DNA of 64,000 nucleotides. It comes from an uncultured Bariatricus sp. (lineage in GTDB: Bacteria > Bacillota > Clostridia > Lachnospirales > Lachnospiraceae). Positions within the stretch are counted from its first letter, which is position 1, and the number at the start of each line of letters is the position of its first letter. Below, piece by piece: positions 1 through 8,390 of the stretch. Position numbers and translations under genes: made by a program. The stretch is taken from contig CAKRCD010000010.1 of NCBI GenBank assembly GCA_934307065.1, positions 19,404-83,403 on the forward strand, read 5' to 3'. Below the pieces are notes generated by a model. It saw only the letters and a list, made by a program, of their open reading frames with translations, ran no database searches and was not told the origin of the DNA.

Positions 1-994
1 TCAAATCCAGATATACCAAAGCACTACGAGCCTTTGTAAGCTTCGTTGTTGCTGCATCTACCGCTTCCTGAGTTGCATTTGTATCTTCATTCACTGCCTT
101 TGCTTCTGCAAGGGCTGCAGCGTATACCTGATAACTTGCATCTGTGAAAGCTTCTTTATCAACATATGCATTGATTGCGGCTTCAAGTTTACTCTTGTCT
201 ACCTTTGCTGCCTCTTTTGCAACAGTCATCGTAATTTCACTTGTATACTCATCATCATCTACATATTCCAAGTATAATTTCCAATCTTCTTCGCCAAATG
301 TCAGTACCTTTGGTTCTTTACACGTATACCCGCTCCCTTCAACCGGTAAGAGCGAGTATTCTTCTTCACTGTATAAACCAGTCAGTTTCGAAATATCACA
401 GCTGATTCTTCCATTTTCATCTGTTTTTACCGGAATTGTAACATCTGTACCAACTTTGATATCTAAGAATAATGAAAGATTTGGAACAGCATTTCCATCT
501 GCATCCACAACTTTTACTTTCAACACCTTATTATCAAAAGTATCTGGTTTGCCAGGTTCCACCGGGTCCGTTGTTTCGCTTCCGCCATTTGCTGATAATG
601 TAATTTCAGATGATTTTGCCCATCCATTTGGAACATTCTCGTAATTTACCCAAACCTTCCATTTTTCATCCTGTCCTGAAGTATTTTCCGGAATCTCAAC
701 AACAAATGTTCTAGTTGTATCAGTTCCCTGCGAAACAATTGGTGTATTATCAACCTCCCTGATACTGTCTTTGTACAGTCTGTAATACAATGTTTCCGGA
801 AGTGCTGTTCCAGTCACAGTTACTTCTACTTTTCTGTCTGCATTTGTCATGGCAGCTTTTGATGCAGTGACACCGCTGATTGCTGTATAGACTTCATCTG
901 CTGCGTATGCTACTGTTGGTACTGAGACGGAACCAAATACCAAAGCAACTGCCAATAACATAGCAAAAATTCTTTTTGTGTTACGCTTTAACAT
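1..994 (-). CDS. Secreted Ig/FIVAR-type surface protein, 3' end outside window
   Basis: The ATG is at 994-992 with AGGAGG at about 1000-1005. The reading frame stays open to base 1, so only about 331 residues are seen and the C-terminus lies outside. The first 30 residues form a signal peptide (basic start, then a hydrophobic stretch ending in VAYAADE). An Ig-like segment (GVTASKAAMTNADRKVEV and on) and a prealbumin-like segment (KVKVVDADGNAVPNL) follow. Then comes a FIVAR-like helical repeat near residues 265-330. The architecture matches the downstream gene at 1922-4759, so the two are probably tandem paralogues displayed on the surface. The ligand is unknown. Confidence 0.85.
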   Translation of the reverse strand, partial: MLKRNTKRIFAMLLAVALVFGSVSVPTVAYAADEVYTAISGVTASKAAMTNADRKVEVTVTGTALPETLYYRLYKDSIREVDNTPIVSQGTDTTRTFVVEIPENTSGQDEKWKVWVNYENVPNGWAKSSEITLSANGGSETTDPVEPGKPDTFDNKVLKVKVVDADGNAVPNLSLFLDIKVGTDVTIPVKTDENGRISCDISKLTGLYSEEEYSLLPVEGSGYTCKEPKVLTFGEEDWKLYLEYVDDDEYTSEITMTVAKEAAKVDKSKLEAAINAYVDKEAFTDASYQVYAAALAEAKAVNEDTNATQEAVDAATTKLTKARSALVYLDL

Positions 995-1179
995 ATTTCT
1001 CCTCCTTTTTCTCTTGTTAAATTTCATAAAGAATTTGCTTTAATTATAGTCATCCTGTATGTACACTGTCTAATCACTTATTTCTATATATGTATGTTCT
1101 TATAGAATTTATTTATAAATCTTCTCCCCCTCCTTTCTCTGATTATAGGACAAAGTGGGAAAGAATTTTCTTAGTATAT

Positions 1180-1236
1180 AAAAAACTGCTGACTAATAGC
1201 AGATTTATTATTCTCTTCTATTAAGTCAACAGTTTT
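1180..1236 (-). terminator. Intrinsic terminator downstream of the surface-protein gene
   Basis: Bases 1182-1194 pair with 1224-1236 with a single mismatch, and a nested stem CTGCT/AGCAG at 1186-1202 is followed on the minus strand by six U. It lies 14 bases past the TAA at 1250 and would separate this gene from the paralogue starting at 994. Confidence 0.75.
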
Positions 1237-1249
1237 GATTAAACATACT

Positions 1250-1921
1250 TTATCTTTCTTTTTTTCTCTTAACCATGAATACCAATACGGCAAATGCGGA
1301 AAGACCTGCTGCTGCGTATGGCAGTGGTGCTGCTGTATCACCAGTCTTAGGGGAAGCATCCTTCTTGCCTGCCGGTTTCTGGCTTCCATTATTATCTGTC
1401 GGAGTAACCGGAGCAGGGGTCGGAGCCGGAACTTCCGGATTCGGAGTTGGATCCGGAGTCGGAGTCTGTATCTTACGATACTCGTAAGTATATTCTCTGC
1501 CTTCCAGAACGAAATCATTGTCCTCATCGATTTCAGGAGATTTTACAAGTTCATAGTTTTCAATCTCTTTCGGTGCAATACCTAATCCGGCAACCATAGT
1601 AACCATATATCCCTTGTAAACATCAGCTTCTGCCAGTTCTTTTCCTGTTCCTTCTTCTACATATCTTACAACAACGTTTCGGATATCTTCTACACCACAT
1701 GGTGTAAATCCTGTTTCATTCATTACACCTTCGTTATCTACTGTTAATTTTACAGTTAATGCATCAATAAAGTTGACACCGTCAATGGCAACCTGAATTG
1801 TATATGTCATATTAGGACCTACAAGTCTAGGTGGAAGTACCTCAATAATCTGACTGTTTCCATCACCTTTTACACCATTCTTATTTGTTCCTGCGATTGC
1901 AACGAATCGTACAGTGCCATC
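1250..1921 (-). pseudogene. Severed C-terminus: MucBP-like domain and sortase anchor
   Basis: This stretch continues the exact frame of the gene at 1922-4759 after one in-frame TGA (1924-1922). The first 37 codons (DGTVRFVAIAGTNKNG and on) read as ordinary protein, so the coding region is continuous apart from the stop. It encodes a MucBP-like segment (VVVRYVEEGTGKELAEADVY), a Pro/Thr-rich spacer and the sortase signal SPKTGD. A hydrophobic helix and a KRKKER tail follow. Without readthrough it has no start of its own: the first ATG, at 1810, has no Shine-Dalgarno. It is therefore the lost anchor of the upstream product. Confidence 0.8.
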
Positions 1922-4759
1922 TCATTCAGGGATGTGGTGTACCGGCCAGATAACTCCATTCTGGTCAATTGCACGCACTTCTGTCTTTGTAGAATCCAGA
2001 TTAGTCCCATACAGATTCAATCTGGTCTTCAATTCTCCTTCCTGCTGAGATACTTTAACTACAATTTCTGTAGAATCTTCATTTGTATAAGTTTTATTGT
2101 TACCCGTAATTGTCAGTGCTGATAACGTCTGGTCTCTGTCTGTTGCACCATCCGGAAGTACAGACACTACAGATGAGACATACACAGGTATACCGCCTAA
2201 TGTCAGGCTAATACTGTATGACTGTGTAAGATTTGAAGTATTCTCCGGTAAATCAAATGTAATTTCCGGTCTTTCTCCAGAACCGATTGCTACCGGAATG
2301 TCTGTGGCTACGGAACTTCCTGCCATCAGAATTTTACCTTCGATATCATTTACTTCATTTAAACGCACACCTTTTAAATATCCCTTGACCGTTCCACCTT
2401 TACTGTCCAGAATGTCTTTTTTCAATATAATCCCTGTTACTCTTGGTTTTGAAGTAATCAGCCATGAGAACGCACCTACATTCACTCCATCCATATTCTT
2501 TAAAGCGCTATCTTTCACGTAAAGCTGGGATGTCGTCTTTAATTCCGGAGATTCTTTGAATGTAATCGTAACGATATTACCTTCAGCCGTAATCTCATCC
2601 TCATCCGTCAATTTAATTCTATTTGAATTTTCATTTCCGTAATCTGCGATGAAGAAGCGGCTTCTGAGGGCAGCCATGTCGCCATCCATTCCCAGTGTTA
2701 CGTTCTGTTCCATAGTAATGTTAATGGTATAGTCATCCACCATTTCTACCAATTCAGGGTAGATTCTTACGGAATTACCTTTAGCATCCTGTAATATCTT
2801 TGTGGTAGCCTGTTCTGCAATTCCGTCTTTTGTCTTTGCCCCCACTACAATCCGGTATTCCAGAGTATTCTTCATTGTATTTTCCGGAATATGAAGGGTT
2901 GCACCTGTCGCAGTAATATTTGTCACTTCAACTTTAAATTTATCCATGGCAACATCCATTCCTGCGATATATGCTTTTGCCTCAACTCCCCAGTTATTAT
3001 CAGTAAGGTCTGTACCTGTAACCTCAAGTTTTACTGTTCCGCCATAGTTATCAATCTGCTCCGGGGTTACCTTCGCAGAAGTAACCTTTGCATTTCCTGT
3101 AATTTCGCCTGGGTTATCAATTTCTTCTTTTCCTGCTACAGTTACCGTTACACTCTGTGTACTGAGAAGATCCCCCTTGATTGCAGCAGTAATCATGTAT
3201 TCCTTTGCTTCTGTACTTTCATTTGCAGGGAATGTAATGACATACTTCTGCAGCATATCAGTATCCAGTTCTTTCAGAGGCTGAATCTGTGCAGATTCTG
3301 TTACTCCTATCACACTGACATTCAGATTCGATACCAGTTTTGTTCCTGCAACCGTAAATGTTACGATACCGCCTTCACTTGTCAGACTTGCAGGCTCTGC
3401 CATAACAGACTTGATTGCCGGCTTCTCTACTTCTGTTCCACCATTTTCTGTAACCTTAATTGTAACAACCTGTGTACCATCATAAGCCTGTCCATTTACT
3501 GTAGTAAACATTCCACTCTTTGCAGTAAATGAAATTTTCTTTGGCTCGATTGTATATTTTGCAACGGATGTAGATGCAATCTGAACTTCTCCATTTTCAC
3601 AATAAGCATCTACTGTCACTTTTAATGTCCCGTTTGTTGGATATTTTGTTACGCCTGCTGCATCCGGAAATGCCAAATCTTTAATAGCAAATCCGCATTT
3701 ATCAAATGGTCTGCCATCTTTATCTACCACATTAATAAGTAATGTCTTTGTGTTTGCCACCGGAGTATCCGGTTCTGTTGTTCCACCAATTTTTGTTAAG
3801 GTAAACTGAACATTTTCTGTTCCGTTAAAATTCTTCGAATCAATCTGTACAATTTTACCGTCTGCCACCATATAAAGATATCCTTTTGATGGACTGCATG
3901 TATACTCTCCGGTAAACGGCATTTTCAGTCGGTAAGTACCATTCTGCAGATTGTCTACGGAATATTCCAGTTTTCCTTCTGCGTCACTGGTAATATCTGC
4001 AACATGTTCATCGGATGCACTTGTATCAACCAGTTCAAACTTTACGCTGGAAACAGCCTTTCCGGATTTATCAACTACTTTGACCCGAATCTTAGAATCT
4101 TCTGCATTTACAGGAGTATTCTTTACCAGTGCTGCCACTGCATTATTCAGTGCAGTTGTACTGGAATCTACCTCAGCTTTTGTTGCATCTGATTTGTTAA
4201 AAGCCGCTTTTGCTGCACTTAATGCTGTTTCCAGTCTGTTCCAGCTTTCTTCCGTATACTCAGAAGCATTCAGTGCCTCTGCCGCTTTGATTGCTTTATC
4301 AAGCTCTGTCTTGTCAACTTCCTCTGATTCATTTCCAGCCGCAGACTGAAGAATTACCGTCGGATGATAAACCATTCCTGAATTGGAATTTGTATCATTT
4401 ACACCCACACGGACCTGTCTGGCTTTTCCGGTGTTGTTCGCAGGAATGACCGCTTTAAAAACTCCTCCTGTTTTACCGATACCATTAACAGCAATTCTGT
4501 TCATCGTAAGAGCTGACCAATGGATACCTTCCTCTGCTTTTTCCTGAAACCGGTAATACACGGTTCCCGGTAAGGCAGTTCCGGCTACAGTCACTGTCAC
4601 TTCCCCACCGGAAGCAGATACCGTATCCGTAGATACCGTGACTGATTTAATTTCTGGAAATTCATCCGCTGCCTTTACACTGATGCCTGAAAAGTTACTA
4701 ATAACCAGCAACAACGCAAACAGTAATGACAGCCAACGTTTTCCACATGACTTTTTCAT
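1922..4759 (-). CDS. Large secreted Ig-like/FIVAR surface protein, truncated by in-frame TGA
   Basis: The start is the third codon of the open frame (MKKSCGKRWLSLLF), seven bases after GGAAG; the upstream ATG lies too close to it. A signal peptide of about 30 residues ends near VKAADE. In order there are an Ig-like repeat, a FIVAR-like helical repeat (about 148-212), two prealbumin/SpaA-like domains (about 220-445) and then several further Ig-like repeats with a GGxVxFxVxGT pattern. The product ends at HIPE followed by TGA. As read, it would be secreted without wall anchoring; the restored protein would be about 1170 residues. An adhesin or scaffold role is inference only. Confidence 0.85.
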   Translation of the reverse strand: MKKSCGKRWLSLLFALLLVISNFSGISVKAADEFPEIKSVTVSTDTVSASGGEVTVTVAGTALPGTVYYRFQEKAEEGIHWSALTMNRIAVNGIGKTGGVFKAVIPANNTGKARQVRVGVNDTNSNSGMVYHPTVILQSAAGNESEEVDKTELDKAIKAAEALNASEYTEESWNRLETALSAAKAAFNKSDATKAEVDSSTTALNNAVAALVKNTPVNAEDSKIRVKVVDKSGKAVSSVKFELVDTSASDEHVADITSDAEGKLEYSVDNLQNGTYRLKMPFTGEYTCSPSKGYLYMVADGKIVQIDSKNFNGTENVQFTLTKIGGTTEPDTPVANTKTLLINVVDKDGRPFDKCGFAIKDLAFPDAAGVTKYPTNGTLKVTVDAYCENGEVQIASTSVAKYTIEPKKISFTAKSGMFTTVNGQAYDGTQVVTIKVTENGGTEVEKPAIKSVMAEPASLTSEGGIVTFTVAGTKLVSNLNVSVIGVTESAQIQPLKELDTDMLQKYVITFPANESTEAKEYMITAAIKGDLLSTQSVTVTVAGKEEIDNPGEITGNAKVTSAKVTPEQIDNYGGTVKLEVTGTDLTDNNWGVEAKAYIAGMDVAMDKFKVEVTNITATGATLHIPENTMKNTLEYRIVVGAKTKDGIAEQATTKILQDAKGNSVRIYPELVEMVDDYTINITMEQNVTLGMDGDMAALRSRFFIADYGNENSNRIKLTDEDEITAEGNIVTITFKESPELKTTSQLYVKDSALKNMDGVNVGAFSWLITSKPRVTGIILKKDILDSKGGTVKGYLKGVRLNEVNDIEGKILMAGSSVATDIPVAIGSGERPEITFDLPENTSNLTQSYSISLTLGGIPVYVSSVVSVLPDGATDRDQTLSALTITGNNKTYTNEDSTEIVVKVSQQEGELKTRLNLYGTNLDSTKTEVRAIDQNGVIWPVHHIPE

Positions 4760-4876
4760 AATCATTCTTCCTTTATCCTTTCCATAATTGTAAATTCATT
4801 ACATCTACCATATCATCCGTACTATCTATTTACAAATTAATTTTTTCTATAAATCTTGAAAAAGACAATTAAGAGG

Positions 4877-4910
4877 TAAAAAAAGGACAACCTTTTGTCT
4901 AGATTGCCCT
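4877..4910 (-). terminator. Intrinsic terminator after the LCP-family gene
   Basis: On the minus strand a nine-base stem (AGGGCAATC with GGTTGTCCT, including G-U pairs) is followed by seven U. It lies about 30 bases past the stop at 4941 and isolates the LCP gene from the surface-protein gene. Confidence 0.7.
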
Positions 4911-4940
4911 CCCAATCGCTTATTTTCGCGCATTACCGTC

Positions 4941-5942
4941 CTATTCTGTCAGCTGATTAATCACTTCTGCCGTTTTTTCTACATTCTCTGTCATGGTGTA
5001 ATCCAAATCAGGGAAGAATGTTTTATGCAGCTTTTCTACATCTGCCTTGAAATCAGATGCAAGAACAGCGTCTTCCATATCTGCAACCGTCTTATCAGAA
5101 ACATTGTATGGGAATCCCTGCATTGCATCTACCTTGTAAGCCGTAATATCTGTTGCATAATCTACGATTTCTGTGTGTGTGAAGTTTGTCTCGATTTCAG
5201 GAAATACCTTGTCAATAATCTCATTTAACTTTGCTGCATTTACCTTTGTCAGCTTTTCAAGTGTCTTTGTGATTACAGTTTTCTGACGTTCGGAACGAGC
5301 CACATCTCCACCTTCCGTAGCACGGATTCTGCAATATGCAACAGCCTGTGTTCCGTTCAGTGTCTGTACTCCGGCTTCTGAAACACCTTCTGAATCTTTA
5401 CCGGTAACCTGAATCAAATCTTCTGTGTATCCGGTAATATGCATGATTTCATCTTCTTTGACATCAATATCAATTCCGCCTACAGCATCAATCACATCAA
5501 TAAGTGCCTGGAAATCAACCGTTACAAAATGTGTGATATCCAAATCCAGATTACGGTTCAGCATTTCTACTGCACTTTCTGCCCCATCTTTGTAAATGTT
5601 CTTCGCAGCAATGGCATTGTTCTGGTCATCTGTAATAACCGCATTTCCATAGACAGATAAAAGTTTTACCTCTTTTGTCTCTTTGTTCAGGCTTGCAACA
5701 ACGATTGCATCACTCTGCACATCTGTCGCATCCTTTGAATGTGCATCAATTCCGAAGAGAGCCACATTTACATAGCCTTTGTTTTCTTCTTCCATTTCTT
5801 CGTTCACACCCAGATTGTCTTCATCCAAATCTGTCTTTTTAATCTTGTCCAGCTTGCTCTTTGCGAATACCCCGATTCCTATAGCCAGTACCAGAACAAT
5901 CACAACTCCGATGATTATCCCCTTTTTCTTCTTGTCATCCAT
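4941..5942 (-). CDS. LytR-CpsA-Psr (LCP) family protein with altered active-site motif
   Basis: LCP proteins transfer polyprenyl-phosphate-linked glycopolymers onto peptidoglycan outside the cell. The chosen start MDDKKKK has AAGGAG seven bases upstream and overlaps the end of the polymerase gene by 28 bases, suggesting coupling. One N-terminal membrane helix (about 8-29) is followed by the LCP core. Visible motifs are VALFGID, a Q/D-rich QSDAIVVASLN strand and DVARSERQ. The segment that normally reads about SxxRDT is SVYGNAV here, so the arginine is missing. It may be inactive or use another residue. The neighbours support a role in surface glycopolymer attachment. Confidence 0.8.
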   Translation of the reverse strand: MDDKKKKGIIIGVVIVLVLAIGIGVFAKSKLDKIKKTDLDEDNLGVNEEMEEENKGYVNVALFGIDAHSKDATDVQSDAIVVASLNKETKEVKLLSVYGNAVITDDQNNAIAAKNIYKDGAESAVEMLNRNLDLDITHFVTVDFQALIDVIDAVGGIDIDVKEDEIMHITGYTEDLIQVTGKDSEGVSEAGVQTLNGTQAVAYCRIRATEGGDVARSERQKTVITKTLEKLTKVNAAKLNEIIDKVFPEIETNFTHTEIVDYATDITAYKVDAMQGFPYNVSDKTVADMEDAVLASDFKADVEKLHKTFFPDLDYTMTENVEKTAEVINQLTE

Positions 5943-7288
5943 CTTTTTTCTCCTTCCCATTCTTCGGATTGTTTTGTATATTTTTCTATAACAATATATA
6001 TCACACCGGTCATAATCAGCCGGAACCACACTGTTGGGTCGCTGAACCAGGTTGTGAAAAAGGACAGCATAAAGCAGATTGCAATCTGTCCATAAAACAA
6101 ATGTATCACTGGATTTTTCCCTTCGGACACACGCTTTGTCAGAACTGCCGATACCGTGCCTAATACCATGGCAAAAATCCAGAGGCCTATGATTCCAAAA
6201 TCATAATATGCATCATAAAATAATGTAAATGTAGAAAGCTCTTTCTTTACGATATAGGGTGGTCTGGAAATCTGCACCGGGAACAGGAACTTCAGTCCCG
6301 TCAATGCCCAGAACGGATACAACATTCTTACCCCGTCATAAAGATGACTTGTCATACTCTCTACCATATAATTAAAATTCTCATAGTTACCTGCAACGTA
6401 CATATAGGGCTGTGAAATCCAGATTGGAATGTCCTTGTTCTTCATTGCAAACACACCTTCCAAATAATCTGTGCTCTGGTTTCGCGCCACTGACAGCAAA
6501 ATGTAAACCGGTATCAATACAACCGCTACTGTCACAACCGTCTTCCATGTACCCTTATGATATGCAGACATATACACCAGTACCGCCAGTGCTACCATAT
6601 AAAGGAAATGAAACCGCGACACACACAATATGGGTATCAAAATGGCAATCAGATTACTGCCGCCAAGCAAAATTTTCTGCCTTCTATTGCATACTTCTTC
6701 CTGCTTCCTATAAAAATACAGCACCGATAATGCCGGAATCATCACACATTGTATTGTAAAATAATGGAGCCCCGATACATGGAATTCCAGATAGGCATGC
6801 CCTGTATCCGCAAACAAGGGAACATATTTAAGTATCACAGCTTCTGCTATGAATCCGAGAAGAGAAATAACCGCAGTTCCGACAATACTTCCAAGTAAGA
6901 TATTGGTCTGCTTTTCTCTGCTCCCTTCCCGCTCTTCACACTTTGACTTTCCCTGCGTCCTCTGCCTTCTCTTGGCACACAGTTCGTAAGCAAGAACAAA
7001 GGTTGGGTAAATCAGTAGAAAACACAGCCATGTTTTCCAGCCCCACATTTTCTGCAGTCTGCTCAGTCTTAAGCACGCAAGCCCCATTCCGCCAATCCAG
7101 GAAAATCCTAAGATTCCTTTTAGGGAAATAACAGAACCGCTTTCACGAATCTCTATCCCATAAATGAACAGAGCCATTATCAGCAGTAGACCTGCTGCCC
7201 ATATATTATGTCCCTTCTCATAAGCTGCAAACGCTGTAATTCCTATTACTATATAAACGATTGTCTTCCACAAATACACTTTCTTCAT
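5915..7288 (-). CDS. Wzy-like O-antigen/oligosaccharide repeat-unit polymerase
   Basis: This 457-residue protein is almost entirely hydrophobic, with roughly ten to twelve membrane helices and a basic cytoplasmic loop near residues 105-130 (KRRQRTQGKSKCEEREGSRE). This is the pattern of Wzy/O-antigen-polymerase-type membrane enzymes, which join lipid-linked repeat units. Sequence conservation in this family is low, so the call rests on topology, length and position: it precedes and overlaps an LCP gene and lies beside three glycosyltransferases. A RodA/O-antigen-ligase relative is a possible alternative. It ends in a hydrophilic, basic tail. Confidence 0.7.
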   Translation of the reverse strand: MKKVYLWKTIVYIVIGITAFAAYEKGHNIWAAGLLLIMALFIYGIEIRESGSVISLKGILGFSWIGGMGLACLRLSRLQKMWGWKTWLCFLLIYPTFVLAYELCAKRRQRTQGKSKCEEREGSREKQTNILLGSIVGTAVISLLGFIAEAVILKYVPLFADTGHAYLEFHVSGLHYFTIQCVMIPALSVLYFYRKQEEVCNRRQKILLGGSNLIAILIPILCVSRFHFLYMVALAVLVYMSAYHKGTWKTVVTVAVVLIPVYILLSVARNQSTDYLEGVFAMKNKDIPIWISQPYMYVAGNYENFNYMVESMTSHLYDGVRMLYPFWALTGLKFLFPVQISRPPYIVKKELSTFTLFYDAYYDFGIIGLWIFAMVLGTVSAVLTKRVSEGKNPVIHLFYGQIAICFMLSFFTTWFSDPTVWFRLIMTGVIYIVIEKYTKQSEEWEGEKRWMTRRKRG

Positions 7289-7321
7289 TTTGCCTGCTTA
7301 GAGTCATTTTATTACAAATGC

Positions 7322-7350
7322 TTTACCTTTCCAAGTATTTCTGATAAAAT
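7322..7350 (+). promoter_or_regulatory. Predicted sigma-70-type promoter for the GT2 gene
   Basis: TTTACC (7322-7327) and TAAAAT (7345-7350) are separated by 17 bases and lie about 30 bases before the ATG at 7383. No other gene could use it in this direction. Confidence 0.55.
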
Positions 7351-7382
7351 ATTCTAAAAATTTGCACGGAAAAGGAGTTCTT

Positions 7383-8390
7383 ATGAAGGTCACAATCGTT
7401 ATTCCCAATTACAATGGCTGCCATTTTCTGAAACGCTGTCTCCCATCACTGGCAAGACAGTCTTTTTCTGATTTCACAACCATCTTAGTTGACAACGGTT
7501 CCTCTGACACAAGTATCTCCTATGTGGCGGAGCATTTCCCTGATATTCAGATTCTTCCTCAAAACTCCAATCTTGGATTTGCCAAGGCAGTAAATATCGG
7601 AATCCGTGCCTCGCAGACTCCCTATGTACTACTCTTAAATACAGATACTGTCCTGCACCCGGATTTTCTTCTCCATATGATAAGATGTATGGAAAGCTCT
7701 GATGATATTTTCTCCGTCAGCAGTAAAATGCTTCAGGCAGACCATCCAAAATACATCGACAGTGCCGGGGATCTATATACCCTTCCCGGCTGGGCAGTAT
7801 GCCGTGGGAAAGGACTTTCGTCCTCTTGCTTTCGTAAAAACAAAACGGTATTTTCTGCCTGTGCAGGTGCTGCGCTCTACCGTCGCTCTGTTTTTGCAGA
7901 AATCGGGCTCTTTGACTCCGGTTTTTTCGCCTATCTGGAAGACGTTGACCTTGGCTACCGCGCACAACTTCACGGTTGGAAAAATGTATACTGCGCAGAT
8001 GCACTGGTGCTTCACACCGGAAGCGGAACCACTGGACACGGCTATTCCGATTTCAAAGTATACCACTCTGCCCGCAATAACATTTACCTGCTTTATAAAA
8101 ATATGCCTGCATCACAGCTTCTTTTGAACCTCCCGTTTTTCACTCTGGGAAGTCTGTTAAAGTACCACTATTTTAAGAAGCGTGGATTTGGAAAAGCCTA
8201 CCGTAATGGCCACAAAGACGGACTGCGTACTTTCCACACCCGTCAAAAATTCCCTTTTGATAAATCTAGCCGCCTCCGTGCATGGAAACTGGAAGAACAG
8301 TTATTTAAAAATACGTTCGTTTATCTGAAAGACTATTTACTACGGCAATTATTTTCCTTTACTGCATTTTCAAAGAAAAATCATGCTTAA
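7383..8390 (+). CDS. GT2-family glycosyltransferase (rhamnosyltransferase-like)
   Basis: The start MKVTIVIPNYNG is preceded by AAAGGAG at five bases; the ATG 21 bases upstream has no ribosome site. It has the GT-A fold opening IVIPNYN, then LVDNGSSD, the NSNLGFAKAVN stretch and the metal-binding LLNTDT motif. The acceptor-side EDVDLGYRAQLHGW is typical of WcaE/rhamnosyl-type GT2 enzymes. It would add one sugar to a lipid-linked surface polysaccharide in the cytosol; sugar and linkage cannot be told. It is the only gene of this polysaccharide group on the plus strand. Its last 32 bases overlap the convergent gene ending at 8359. Confidence 0.85.
   Translation: MKVTIVIPNYNGCHFLKRCLPSLARQSFSDFTTILVDNGSSDTSISYVAEHFPDIQILPQNSNLGFAKAVNIGIRASQTPYVLLLNTDTVLHPDFLLHMIRCMESSDDIFSVSSKMLQADHPKYIDSAGDLYTLPGWAVCRGKGLSSSCFRKNKTVFSACAGAALYRRSVFAEIGLFDSGFFAYLEDVDLGYRAQLHGWKNVYCADALVLHTGSGTTGHGYSDFKVYHSARNNIYLLYKNMPASQLLLNLPFFTLGSLLKYHYFKKRGFGKAYRNGHKDGLRTFHTRQKFPFDKSSRLRAWKLEEQLFKNTFVYLKDYLLRQLFSFTAFSKKNHA

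Noticed and set aside
144..644. Plus-strand ORF of 166 codons
   Set aside because: It is the antisense shadow of the partial surface-protein gene, whose signal peptide and ribosome site on the minus strand are clear.
1275..1487. Gly/Val-rich plus-strand ORF
   Set aside because: Antisense of the Pro/Thr-rich spacer and sortase signal; low-complexity repeats produce it.
1922..1924. Selenocysteine codon as explanation of the in-frame TGA
   Set aside because: The residues around it (HIPE and DGTV) show no redox motif, and no selenocysteine insertion hairpin is evident directly after the TGA. A nonsense change or readthrough is simpler.
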